NCBI GenBank assembly: GCA_006386115.1
Contig: VFIW01000145.1
Coordinates: 28,285-92,284 of the forward strand
Direction of reading: 5' to 3'
DNA length: 64,000 nt
Origin: Globisporangium splendens
Taxonomy: Eukaryota; Oomycota; Peronosporomycetes; Pythiales; Pythiaceae
Below the pieces are notes generated by a model. It made no database searches, was not told the origin of the DNA, and was given only the letters and a program-made list of their open reading frames with translations. Both the position numbers and the translations under genes were made by a program. Positions 8,296-19,084 of this stretch are shown piece after piece (within the stretch, counting starts at the first letter, position 1; every line of letters starts with the position of its first letter).

Positions 8296-11039
8296 CACGT
8301 ACAACGGTTCGAAGTGACTGCGTTGGGCTTCTCGGAGTCCGTGTATGAGACCCCAGTACTCGGCAAAGTTGTTGGTTGTGTCCTTCCTGCTATAGACCAT
8401 GCTCGCGGCCCAAATTAAACTGGCTGTGTGCGAGTCCTTATGGACACGCACGATAATGGATCCAGTCCCTCCTGGTCCTTGATTGCCGCGTGATCCACCA
8501 TCGAAAAACAACAGGTAAACGCCGCGAGTATCACTTGGAGTCAAGGGGATGGCGTCGGTTTGGCTGAGAAAGCAGTCGACATAGCCCTTGAGAACTGCCG
8601 CAACCGTGTGACCGTCCGAGTCTCCAGCTTGCGCTTCAGCGAGTCGTGTGAGGTTTCGCATTCCTGCCTCTAATCTGGTCATCATGGTCGCCATCTCAGC
8701 AGTCGATTCGATTGGATCCGAACCCATGCGTCGCAGATGCGCACACCAAATGGTCTGTATGAGCGACGCGCTCATATATCGCCACAGCATGTGTGCGACG
8801 GAATAGAGGTGATCTTGGAGATGTTCATTGGAGAACTTGTGTCCGATAATGTGTTTCTTGATCGTGGTCCATGCATGCCTTGGAGTATGTGGTAGATCCA
8901 GACTGAAGATCCAGATTGCGGGGTCGTGACCAGGAGTGATTCCGATCTTCGCCCATAGCGCATAAAAGTAGTTACACACGAGTTTGGCTTTCGGACACTC
9001 CCAGAATAGATGTTGAACAGAAGATTGGACAACTTGGGAGCATTCAGGATTCGAGCAGGATAGATCAGCTTTCTCATAGTTCCATATGGAGAGTCGGTTG
9101 GCTTTCAGCCGGAGAAGAGTCTGAGCCGTATAAACTGTAATCCCTTGGATGTTGTGTAATTCGCTCCATTGGATTAATTGCAGTCCTGGCCACAGAGATC
9201 CTGCTGTGTGGACAGCTTTGTTGACTGCTGCATCTCGAGTATCTTTGCCAATTTGTGTCCTCGTTGCTGCAACTTGTTGCCGATAGAAAGATCTGGTCGT
9301 ATTGTATCGTCCGTTGCCACACCATAGTTGCACGATTCTTGTGAAACGTGGATGTGCATGGAACGACACCTTCTGCCCGTTCAAGTCTCTTGTTGCCATG
9401 ATGTCACAGTCCAATGCGGAGTGAACTGTATGCGTAGCTTTGACTAGGGTCGTGTCGACGTGGGTCCGAGTTGCTTCACTGGTGTGCAGATGCCATTCGT
9501 GGTTATAATGACGTTGTCCGTTGTACAGCCGAAGCACATTTGTTTGCTGTGGTCGATACAGAAGCTGTGGGAAGTTGGATGCCAACGTGGCACATAACCG
9601 CTCGAGCGCTCGAATAGACGGCCGGGAGAATCCGGAGATTCCACATGTTGGGATGAAGTTAAGCACTCCTGGTCTTATCCACTCCCATCGAAGTATGTCA
9701 CCCAGTTGTGCTGTTCCAACTGATAATGATGTGTGAGCAAGCTTGTAAGGGGAGCCGTTGGAATCAAGAAGCCACCCATCTGCAGTCGAGGTCATGTACG
9801 GCAGCCATTCTGCACAGAATGTCCCACGTAGCTTTCGTCCTTCAGCGATGATACCTGGAAGCCTGTCAGACATTTTAGAGCTGAGGTCGATCTGGAACAC
9901 ATCGCCGTCCCATTGAGTCTGCACAATTGTCGACTTGAAGTGCTCGTAACACCAACGTACATTATCACGTTCTCTGGGCTCATAGGGTCGAGAATGGAGC
10001 GACGCACATAATGCTGCGCCAGTTGTCCACATGTTATCACGAAGCTGGGGTGGCCGCCTTGGAGTTGCATCGAGCGGCGTGATGTACGTCGAAGAAGCCC
10101 TTGTGTTGTGCAGCAAGATTTCCCCGATGACCTGATCGATGTGAGAGGTTGTGAGTTCCCATTTGGAGACTGCTGTGGCACTCATCGTCATCAGCTCAGT
10201 TCTGATGTTGGGTACTGACAAGCCTCCATTCATTTTTTTTGAGCTCAGCTTGTTCTTCCTTCATCCACGGTTTCGCAGGCTTACCATTCCTTGAGCCCCA
10301 GACAAATTGTTTCACTAGGTCGTGTAGCTGATTGACAATAGCCGTAGAGGACCAGGAGTGCCTGGCCACGTAAAGCACTTTGGGTATGATGACGGCACTG
10401 GCAATTGCTGCGCGTTGGGCGACAGAGTGAGTTTTGAGACGCGCAAGTCGAAGTCTGACACGTAAGGCTTGGATGCACTTGGACCAGTTAATTGCATTCG
10501 AAGGCGTTTGTCCGACTTGGATGCCGAGGTAGCGGCAATGTTCCTCACGTTGTAGCACATGAATGTCACTGACTGACTCTTCGGTGGAGCTATATTCCTT
10601 GTTCAGCGGTAATACTGCAGATTTGTGCCGATTGACTCGAAGCCCAGAAGCTGCTCCATATTTGTCCAGGATTGCAAACACGGCGTTAATATCCTTGGGA
10701 TCGCTAAGATAAATGGTCGTGTCGTCTGCGTATCCTCCAAGTCTGACTTCAGTTGCGCATCCTGCTGCCTGGAGTTCAACGCCGTGTATTTCGTCACTCG
10801 CTTCAATTTTCCGATAAAGAACCTCTAACGCCAAGATGAAGAGAAGAGGGGCCAGCGGACATCCTTGACGAATTCCGGATGTTACGCTGTACTTTCTCGA
10901 CAGGAAACCGTTGACAATGAACTTGTACGTGGTTTGAGAGTGTAACACCTTCACTAAGCGTACGAACTTCAATGGGAATCCAAGATGCTGGAGCGCTTGT
11001 GCCAGAAAGCTGCGATCGAGTGAATCATAGGCTTTAGCA
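8296..11039 (-). pseudogene. LINE reverse transcriptase, zinc finger and RNase H (frameshifted)
   Basis: On the minus strand the frame starts inside a reverse transcriptase (AKAYDSLDRSF, 11039), followed by RQGCPLAPLLF and the catalytic YADD box. It continues to a run of eight T (10233-10240 on the plus strand), where a one-base shift moves the frame; after it comes MNGGLSVPNIRTEL. The second part carries a Cys/His finger of the zf-RVT type (CSNPECSQ...HLFWECPKAK) and the start of RNase H (LLFFDGGSRGN and NNFAEYW), then is cut by the Gypsy LTR after PLYV. The 5' end is truncated (no endonuclease). The 37.3-kb copy lacks this frameshift region. Confidence 0.9.
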
Positions 11040-11282
11040 CTTATGCGAAGTTCGGAAGACCCAAGGTCATTGGACAACACAAGGCAGCCTCACATAGGAC
11101 CAAGAGAACATGCCATCCTGGTTAAAGATTATTTAGCATTCAGAAGTGATCTAGTGCAATCCGCGCTATAGACACATTTACACTCCTAGATGAAATTCGA
11201 AATGAAGATTAGTAGGAGAATGGATATTGTAGGTCACGACGATGAACATAAATATACCTCACATTATAAAGATAAAGATAAC
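11040..11282 (+). mobile_element. LINE 3' end in opposite orientation
   Basis: The plus strand encodes the last LINE codons (IGPREHAILVKDYLAFRSDL) to the stop at 11165-11169. A 3' untranslated tail follows that ends in imperfect A-rich repeats (ATAAAGATAAAGATAA). It matches 38700-38930 closely. It joins the inverted reverse transcriptase segment at 11039/11040. Confidence 0.85.
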
Positions 11283-12064
11283 GAGAGCTGCAGAATCACT
11301 AGCGCCAACTCCACTTGAAGCTGTCTGGATGCGCTGGTATACATATACTGCTACTATACATACTTGATTCTTAGCCATTCAGTTGCTCTATCCGGATACT
11401 GTACCTCTGAAACATTCTATCTTCTCAATCTCAAGTGCAGAATAGATCTTCTTCAAGTAGAGAAGAGTCAGCAACGCGAACCTGAGAGCGAGATTGACTT
11501 GGAGGCTCACATGTCGAGGTTGATGCCGTCTCTAGACTTGTTGGAAACACCAGGCTTTTCTGTTTAGGATGCCGCTACTAAATCAGAGCAACGACTGGTG
11601 ACTAGTGCGGCATGAGCCCGATCGTACAAGACTTGCGGTGTGCACCTAAATTTGTGTCAAGGCGAACAAGCACTTCAGCTGGGCAACCAACTCCCTACAT
11701 CGTTGTGTTTCGCGGTGGAAATCAGCCACGAGTGCCTTCTGAACATCGACTTGTTACTACTGTTTGCCTTTCCTGAAGGTGCTTCAAAACCAGAATGCAA
11801 CAGTGGTGGAGCTGGTTTCAGTACCCAGAACTGATGTTTCAAGGCGTCTGCATCTCCATTTGATTCAACAGCTTCCGGAATTGCGATCAATGTCCACACA
11901 CACCCATGACCGAAAAGAAGCAAAACATACTCGTTCAAGGTAATCAACGTGCATTTTTTGAACAAGGAAAAAGAAAACCAGGAGATTCTTCTCTTTTCTT
12001 TTTCGTCTCAGTTGTCGGTACACAGATCTCCCACACACGCCTGCGTACGGGGAAATGGACTTGC
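11283..12064. other. Gene-free stretch
   Basis: Lies between the LINE tail and the V-ATPase G stop codon. Only short ORFs without recognisable similarity are present. It probably contains the 3' untranslated region of the V-ATPase gene on its right side. Confidence 0.5.
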
Positions 12065-12811
12065 TTACGCCTTTCGCGCTTCCGGGACGCGGATCTGCAC
12101 GCGAAGCGTGTGCTCGGCCATCATCTGCAGCACTTGGCTCTTGTTCGCTTGGAATTCGTTTCTAATAAGTAAATAGATATAAATGCAAGCATACATTCAA
12201 ATAGAAGCATCTTGTGAGATCACAGCAAAGCTTCTACAGTCTGAGTTGCCAGGACCACGTGCAAGTCGCACCTCATCTTTTGGATCTCGACGTTGGTTTC
12301 TTCGTCCAGAATCGACGGGTCGTCACCCATGAGCTGCACAAAGCACACACATACAAGAACAAGAGTAAACGTTGTGATCAATATTCGTCCACAGACACCA
12401 TCGACGCAATTGAGATCAATGAATAATAGGCAACAACAAAAAACATCGTACGTCGGTGTTGCCGTTCATCTGGAACGCGTGCTCCTGCTGTTTGCGGAAC
12501 GCATTGATCTCGGCTTCGGCTTCGATCTTGGCCTGTTTCAATCGCTCACCGCGTTCTACACGCATTTGCACACCAACAAGCATACATCAGGCATGTCATC
12601 AACCAATACACATGAAAATATTCGTCGATATCAGGAAAAAGCGCGGCGATCGAGTTCAGCACGCGCACATGCGCGTCTCGTCTTTCGCTCCCTCTTTACG
12701 CAAACAGCACGTCCAATGCGCAGCAGACGCACCTTGTCTGGCCTCGCTGATGATCTTCGACGCCTTGGTCTCGGCGGCCATCAGCTCCTTGATGCTCTGG
12801 TTCGCAGCCAT
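12065..12811 (-). CDS. V-type proton ATPase subunit G
   Basis: Four exons (12733-12811, 12452-12555, 12272-12333, 12065-12161) join in phase to a 113-residue protein, the usual length for subunit G. The start MAANQSIKELMAAETKAS and the following ISEARQERGERLKQAKIEAEAEINAF are diagnostic. The protein is one long helical stalk with heptads and no membrane segment. In the family it pairs with subunit E to form the peripheral stalk that holds the V1 ATPase head against the V0 proton channel on vacuole and endosome membranes. The C-terminus is NKSQVLQMMAEHTLRVQIRVPEARKA. All introns have GT-AG ends. A TATA-like TTTTATAAAAG lies about 50 bp upstream on the minus strand. Confidence 0.93.
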
Positions 12812-13179
12812 TTCGCTCGCTTTGCTTGTTTCTTTTCTCCTTCGCTCTGCTTTGGATCTTTTATAAAATGGGGGCAAGAGGAGTCTTCTTGGAAGGGTTA
12901 CAATGAGGGGTTACACAATGCTGATTGGATGAAATAGGTGACTCCTTGTTTATAGCTGATATTGCCTCTTTGTCATACATAACGTGCGTGCTATTGGGCA
13001 AACGGCAATTGAAAAAGAACAGAAATATCAGCGAATCATGACAGTTTTATTGACCACTTTGTTGGTAAGCACAGCACCTGAAGAACTGGTGTCTGTTACA
13101 TGCGGCAACTCAACCTCAGTGCTCAAGCATCATGTTTGCATTTTCAGAGGAGCTACAGAATGGATATGTACAAGCGAAT
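12812..13179. other. Gap between two minus-strand genes
   Basis: 368 bp between the start of the V-ATPase G gene and the stop of the calcium uniporter gene. It should contain the promoter of the former and the 3' end of the latter. No extra gene is visible. Confidence 0.5.
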
Positions 13180-14700
13180 CTACAGCGCCGATGACGACGG
13201 CTTCTTGCCCTCCTCCCACTGGGCGAGCATCGCGACGTCGCGCTCGATCTGCGCGATCGACGCCTGCAGCGCCGGGATCTTCGCCGGGTTGAACTTGCGC
13301 TCCTCCTGGAGTTTCGCGGCGCGCGCCAGGTACTTCTTTTGCCAAATGTTCGTGTACGTCGCATCCTACAAGGCGCAAAGTCATTGGTAAATAGCGCCAT
13401 TACATGGCAATTAAGGACATAGGTATGGGCAGTGGCGTACCTTTTTGGTGATGGTGTGGTAGAACGAGTTGCCGAGCACAGCCGTGAAGCCGATAAAGTA
13501 CGTGATCGGCTCCATGATGTCCCACGAGTAGACGTCCCAGACCAGGTACATGAGCGAGCCGTAGAACGACGTGAGCCCCGTGAACACGACCCACTTCTGC
13601 ACGTTTGGCAGCGTCTGTGCGGCCTTGCGGGTCTCGGCGTTGATGGCCACGAGCTTCTTGAGCTCCGACTGCAGCTCCTCGAGCCGCGCCTCGTGCACCT
13701 TGCGGTCCTGCTTGACCGTACTCAGCTCCGAGTCCAGCGCGCTGTGAACACGCGCGAGGCTCTCTGCACCCTGCATGGACAACTCAATGGTGAGTTTCCA
13801 GTTGCACGGCGATACACAAGCTAAACAGAAGACTTACATGAGGACGCAGGATGATCGCGTTCTTGAGTTCGGCGTTCGTGGAGCGGTCGAAGTGCGTCAC
13901 GAGATTGCGGCATTGGAGCTCGCGCAGCCACTTGTTCGCCACGGGTTCCTCTGCCCCGGCGTTCAAGCAGATGCGGTAGTACTCGTCCAATGGAAGCTAA
14001 CCATGATAAAGTAGATAAAAAGAAAAGAAGACGACATGACGTCAAGCATTCACACAGAGACAGCATAATGTGCACACATATATGCCCGTACAAATGGTCG
14101 CGAGTCGGTCTCGATCTGCGCCTTGATGCTCGCGAACGCGGCGTTTTCACCAATCTCACGCGGATCTTCCTTCGCGTTATCTACACACATACATTCCATA
14201 ATACTATCAACACGACAAAACACAACAATATCGCATATATATATATATATCACCATACCATTCTGGATGAGAATGTTCACGTGGTTGAGGCGCAGCACGA
14301 ACTCCATGGTCGTGAGCTCGCTGAGCTGCACGGTGCGCGCGAGCTTGGTGCCGTTGGTCGTGGTGATGTCGACGCTCTTGAGCGTCGTGTCGGTCTTCTT
14401 GAGCGTCTCGAGCAGCTTCTCGACCGTCTGCGTCTCGTCGTTCACCTGGATCGACGTGAGCCCCAGCAGACCAGGCAGCGGCAGTTGCAGCTGCAGTCTT
14501 CCCTGCACGGCTGAGCCGTTGCGCACGCTGAACTGCGTGCTGAGCACGGACGCGACCTCCGTGGAGCTGCCGCCGAAGCGACTCGCGGTCGTGGCGCCAC
14601 TGCCGCCACGCAGCGTCGACAGACACGCAGCAGAGAGCAGTGGGGACGACGAGGACGCATGGAGCGCGCGGCGACGCAGGTGCTGCACGAAGAGCGCCAT
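13180..14700 (-). CDS. Mitochondrial calcium uniporter pore subunit (MCU)
   Basis: Five exons (14259-14700, 14092-14180, 13838-13996, 13441-13770, 13180-13365) splice in phase to 401 residues. The pore signature WDIMEPITYF sits between two hydrophobic helices (VVFTGLTSFYGSLMYLVW and FIGFTAVLGNSFY). This is the DIME selectivity filter of the channel that moves Ca2+ across the inner mitochondrial membrane. A coiled-coil stretch (VKQDRKVHEARLEELQSELK) precedes the first helix as in the family, and a basic, Ser/Ala-rich N-terminus (MALFVQHLRRRALHASSSS) fits a mitochondrial targeting peptide. Intron 1 contains an (AT)n run at 14235-14250. No MICU-type regulator is seen nearby. Confidence 0.95.
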
Positions 14701-14779
14701 ATTAGTTGGAACAGCGACTGACTGGACACTTTGTCGTTTGTCTGTTGCCACCTCCCCCCTTTTTTCCTGAGTTGAAAAC

Positions 14780-14787
14780 GGAAATGA
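14780..14787 (-). promoter_or_regulatory. Oomycete initiator-like motif of the MCU gene
   Basis: TCATTTCC on the minus strand, in the context CCTCATTTCCGTTTTC, 80 bp before the ATG. It resembles the known oomycete core promoter element (GCTCATTYYNCAWTTT). Confidence 0.5.
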
Positions 14788-15215
14788 GGTGGTGCTTTTT
14801 ATAGTAGACGGATTTGTATTGTGGTGTCTTTGTAAATAAAGTACTTTGTGTTGATTGTTAGTGGTTTTAGCAATGGACAGTCTTGCACATAAAAGAGACA
14901 GTTGAATGACAGACAAAGTGCTTTGTTTGGTGGAATGGATGAAGCAACGGGTGTGACTCAGTGTGGGTCATCAGCAACCCGATTCTGCACAACCCTCGTA
15001 TAAGAAGTGAAGAGGGTCGAGTGACAAAATACCTGTTATAGACTCGGAATGTATCCACAATTCATAACAACATCACATAAAATAAAGAGAGATTTATGGC
15101 AACTACAGAAGCTGGGATAGAACCACTCAAGTCGCGCGTGATGGATGATGCATTGCGCGATCACACACACTCGCACTTTGCACACTCATCGCAAGCAGCT
15201 TCGAGCAGCAGCAAC

Positions 15216-15222
15216 TCATTCC
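15216..15222 (+). promoter_or_regulatory. Oomycete initiator-like motif of the oxygenase gene
   Basis: TCATTCC lies 76 bp before the ATG at 15298 and matches the core of the oomycete initiator. Confidence 0.4.
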
Positions 15223-15297
15223 GCAGATCGAGTGCCGGTGGTGCACACGCTCTCCTTCTCGTCCTCCCCATTCAGTCTCCCATTCCTCCTGCGCATA

Positions 15298-16556
15298 ATG
15301 GCGACGCTGCAGATCCCCGAAGTCGACTTCTCCAGTCCTAGCGCCAGCGAGCAGCTCCGCAAGGTAAGCGTGAACCACGGAAAGCTGTGCAAAGAGGAGT
15401 TGTTTGTACCCATCTCCTCGTTGTCCACCATGCGCTTTGTTGGTCGTCGTGTCACTCATTGTCGTTCTGTTTAATGACGGCTTGTGTGTGTGTGTATCTC
15501 CCAATGTCGTAGGCGTGCACGGAAGTCGGTTTCTTCTACTTGGTGAACCATGGCATCCCGCAGACGCTACTGAGTCAGGTGTACGCCGAGATGGCCAACT
15601 TCTTCCACCAACCAGCCGAAGAGAAGCAAAAGGTGCTCGCGAACGAGTACATGCGCGGCTACACGCTCATGAACGAGGAGACGCTCGACCCCGACGTGCA
15701 GACGCAAGGTACAGAGAGAGCGGCATGGGGTATTCTGTGTGCGCATATTGGTGACTTGATGTGTGGTTCTTCTTGAGAATGCTGCAGGCGACACGAAGGA
15801 AGGGTACTACATTTGCCGCCATGTCGACCTGGGCAGCGACGAAATGAAGTACCCGCTGCACGGACCAAACTTGTTCCCCGACGAAGCCAAATTCCCGACT
15901 TTCAAGAAGACCACCGAGGCGTACCATGCAGCCATGTGCAAATTGGGCTTCCGTGTCGCCCAGGTGTTTGCCGAGGCTGCGGGTGCCAAGGGCTCGTTCG
16001 ATGCTGAAGGCATGTTCGACAAGTACGTTAGTCCTTGTGCTTTATTCTCTCTCTCTCTCTCTCTCATAGTGTTGATTGCTTCGCATCCCTTCTTTCCATT
16101 AGACCGATGGCTGCGCTTCGCTTGCTGCGCTATGGCGCCGTGAAGTCCGATATCCAAAGCGGCGTGTTTGGTGCTGGTGCGCACACGGACTACGGTTTGA
16201 TCACGCTGCTGTCGACAGACGAGAACCCGGGGCTCCAGATCTTCTGCGAGGGCGAGTGGATCGATGTCCCTCCACGTGCGGATGCCTACATCGTCAACAT
16301 TGGCGACATGGGCGAGCGCTGGACGAACGGCGTGTTCCAGTCCACGCGCCATCGCGTCGTCAACATCACGGGCAAAGAGCGCTACTCGGTCCCGTTCTTC
16401 TACGAGCCCAACTACACGTGCACAGTCGAGTGTTTCCCGTCGTGCGTGAGCGAGAGTAACCCGGCAAAGTACCCGCCGACGACGAGTGGCGAGCACCTCG
16501 TCGAGATGTACCGCCAGACTCACGCAGCCTTTGACCCCACGCATGCCGCAGCATAA
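15298..16556 (+). CDS. 2-oxoglutarate/Fe(II)-dependent oxygenase, isopenicillin-N-synthase-like
   Basis: Four exons (15298-15363, 15513-15708, 15788-16022, 16103-16556) join in phase to 316 residues. The N-terminal part is the DIOX_N type (EVGFFYLVNHGIPQ). The double-stranded beta-helix core carries the iron ligands HTD (GAGAHTDYGLIT) and a distal His in STRHRV, plus RYSVPFF, whose Arg and Ser bind 2-oxoglutarate. All catalytic residues are present, so it should be active. It belongs to the soluble plant/fungal/oomycete family that hydroxylates or desaturates small metabolites; the substrate cannot be read from sequence. Intron 3 contains a (CT)n run at about 16046-16065. Confidence 0.93.
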
Positions 16557-16706
16557 GACGAAACGCGGCGATAGCTGCGGCACTCGAGCTATAATTGGAA
16601 GAAGTTGCGGCTGCGAGTGTGTTAGTGCTGTCGCTCTCTCCATTGTTCTGTTGTTGCCTGATGCCGTGCTGGGAGTGTTTCCTGTGCGCGAAAAAGAACG
16701 ACGAGA

Positions 16707-17227
16707 GTGAGAAATATACATGTGTCTGTTGCAAACGACCTCGTGACTTTGCTCCGAAGAGCTACATCAACTAAGCGAATGCACAACCGTTGGCGCTGCA
16801 TGGCATCGCGACTGGCGTGTTCCCATTCCGCGTCGAGCCAATTGACGCGCTCGTCAATGCTGGCCTCGACCTTGGTGCAAAGGACACGGTGACGCCTTCT
16901 ACTTGTATCTTTTATTTGTGTGTTTGGTTGAGCCGTGGTGATATGACACAGCAATGGCTGCTTTCACCTGCCATTACACTCATCCAAAATATGTATGCAG
17001 TCGGTGCTGCACAGATTGGTTGTGTTCGAATGCTTTTTGCCAAAGCCAGAGACTTGGTCGTCGTCAGAGATGCAAAAGGCATGTCGCCATACCAACAAGT
17101 CCAGCTCCTACCAGCTTCCGATCTAAAAGAGCAGCTCATCAAGCTGCTGGAACTGAACCAGCACCCGCTCGAGCGCATGTCACTGCTGAGTCCGCTCCTG
17201 CACGACGTAATTCTCCATACCGGATAG
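16707..17227 (+). pseudogene. Ankyrin-repeat gene fragment
   Basis: Pieces of ankyrin repeats are visible in more than one frame: NDLVTLLRRA, then ALHGIATG...VEPIDALVNAGLDLGAKDT, and after a gap of about 110 bp GAAQIGCVRMLFAKARD followed by LKEQLIKLLEL. The first junction needs a frame change within RWRC/ALHG. The gap could be an intron (acceptor-like TATGCAG at 17000) or an insertion. A spliced functional gene is possible but I could not build one without a shift, so I call it a degraded fragment. It lies 150 bp downstream of the oxygenase and converges on the LRR gene. Confidence 0.4.
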
Positions 17228-17241
17228 ACATACAATTCGTT

Positions 17242-18629
17242 TTAGTCGGTAATGAACGTCTCGAGATCTTCACAGGACACCATGAGCTCGCCTTCCAGGT
17301 CCAAGAAACACTTCTTATCCATCTGCAGCCACTTGATGTTCGGTAACACGCACAACTTCTGCGGTAATGTTGTCAGCGCACTGTTCTTGGAAATGTACAA
17401 TCGCTCCAATGCCTTGCACTCGTCGACATTGTCGGGAATCGCAGTGAGCGAATTGTTCTGGAGGTTCGACTGTACTAATTTCTTGAGTTGCATGAGGCTC
17501 GGCGGCAGGGCAGTGAGCATGTTGTGGCTCACGTCGAGTTGCCGCAACGCTGGTAATTTCCCCATTGCAGCAGGCAATTGGGCAAGTCTATTGTGGCTTA
17601 GCTTCAGATCCACGAGATGATGCAGTTGATGCCACCCATGAGACAGCAGCTTGCGCAGCACATTGTCGCTAAAGCCCACGTATTCGACTGCATCCAAACC
17701 GAACAGTCCATTGATGCCACCAGCTTCAGTTTCTTCATCAGCATCGTCATCGTCGTCATCTGCCTCATTCTTATCGACCTTCTCTGCGTCAGCTACTCTC
17801 CAGTGCTTTAATCGGTTCTCGGTGAACGTCAGCGACCGCAAATTTGACAATTTCCGAAATGCTTCGTGTGGGAATACGTCCGCTTTGTTGTTTCCGAGCG
17901 CCAAGTTGTGTAACGTCGTCGCCAACTTACCAAACGACGGCGGCAATGTCATCAGGCAGTTGCACTGCACGTACAGCATCTCGAGTACAGGTAGAGCCCC
18001 AAAGTGTTCGGGTAAGTCGCGCAGAATGTTTCGTGAGATGTTACAGACGCGAAGCGCGGCGAGGTTACTGAACGCTGCAGGGAGGCTCTTGAGCTCGTTG
18101 CTACTGAGATCCAATCGCTGTAGCTTTTCCAGACAGCATATCGATTTCGGGAGTTTCCGGAGCTTGTTGCCATGCACATCGAGAAACACGAGGTTCTGGA
18201 GGTTGCCGAACTCCTGCGGCAGCTTCGTGAGCTCGTTGTTGTGCAGCCAGAGGTGCTTGAGCGCGACCAGGTCGCAGAGATTGCCCATTAGACCCTGCAA
18301 CTGGTTGTTTCCCAAGTGCAGACTGGTCAGGTTCCTGAGCTCATGGAAGGACAGCGGCAGCGTCTGCAGGTCGTTCCGATCCAGCGACAGGCGTCTATTT
18401 GCGCATATAAACACACAGCCAGGTCAGTTAAGCAGCATAACAGGCTACACGCGTATACACGCATCCATTGTGCTTACATACACTAACGTACTCGAGCAGG
18501 ACGAGGCATCCGAAGCTCGTCGGCAGCACGCCGAGCCTCGTGCCGTTTAGCGTGAGGTCGCGGTCCACGATCGTCGGCGATCGCGTCGTCAAACTCGTCC
18601 AGTGCGCGCGTCGACACTGAGCCGCCCAT
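17242..18629 (-). CDS. Leucine-rich repeat protein with N-myristoylation motif
   Basis: Exon 2 (17242-18394) encodes about 384 residues of 23-residue LRRs of the SHOC2/plant intracellular Ras-group type (LPxxFxxLxxLxxLxLxxNxL). An acidic insertion (ADDDDDDADEET) interrupts them mid-way. Exon 1 (18492-18629) starts MGGSVSTRAL, a good N-myristoylation signal (G2, S6), suggesting membrane anchoring. The LRR part of exon 1 (RDLTLNGTRLGVLPTSFG) is in a different frame from that start codon. One base must be gained or lost between FDDAIADD and VDRDLTLN, by a true frameshift or a sequencing error. The splice itself (LVLLE/RLSLDRNDL) restores a perfect repeat. The partner is unknown; such proteins are scaffolds for small GTPase or kinase signalling. 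Confidence 0.8.
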
Positions 18630-19084
18630 GTGGATCAAGTCAATTTTGTTTTGCAGTCTGGATTCAAGTGCTATTCGATCAGTCCTCCGACAGACGAATG
18701 AATGCTTTGTATAAAATGACCAAGGTCTGCATATTTGCAAGATATCCCCAAAAATGAATAATGAAAAGCAGAAACAATATTGGCCACTTTTCACGGTAAC
18801 TAGCCAAACCGTTTCAAACCGATACTCACACATCGATCATATTCAGAAGGGCATTAACAAATGAATCTTTCCTGTGTTAAAGGGTCCAGCAATGTGGGTG
18901 TTTGAAGCCAAAAGGTCATTTCGTCCTTTTTACGGAAACTTCAACTCGCACTTAGTCGAATGCAAAATAGCCTCTACATACGCATACCCTGTTGAAGTAA
19001 TGGCTCAAGAAGTTTTCGGAATGCAACCTTTCACATCCAATATCTTCTTTAGATTTTGCTGCACGAAGAGATAAAGGAGGAAGC
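18630..19084. other. Divergent intergenic region
   Basis: 455 bp between the LRR gene (minus) and VPS26 (plus). No gene or strong motif recognised. Confidence 0.5.

Larger units (their letters stand above)
2058..11282. mobile_element. LINE with inverted 5' part, split by a Gypsy element
   Basis: This is a non-LTR retrotransposon insertion in two orientations. From 2058 to 11039 the LINE reads on the minus strand (reverse transcriptase, zinc finger, RNase H up to the SSEDPRS codons). From 11040 to about 11282 the remaining 3' end reads on the plus strand. About 32 bp (from CTTATGCG to GGTCATT) occur at both outer end and inner junction. A LINE that lacks its 3' end but has the matching 3' end in opposite orientation beside it is what twin priming produces. 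A Gypsy element (2368-8295) later split the RNase H domain. A second copy at 37294-38930 shows the uninterrupted order. No target-site duplication of the LINE itself was found. Confidence 0.8.
14701..15297. other. Divergent intergenic region
   Basis: About 600 bp between MCU (minus) and the oxygenase gene (plus), with promoters on both sides. No gene is seen. Confidence 0.5.

Noticed and set aside
15807..16721. 304-codon minus-strand ORF
   Set aside because: Opposite the oxygenase exons and crossing their introns; composition typical of an antisense shadow.
17651..18550. 299-codon plus-strand ORF, Ser-rich
   Set aside because: Reverse image of the LRR array, which explains its periodic Ser/Asn pattern.
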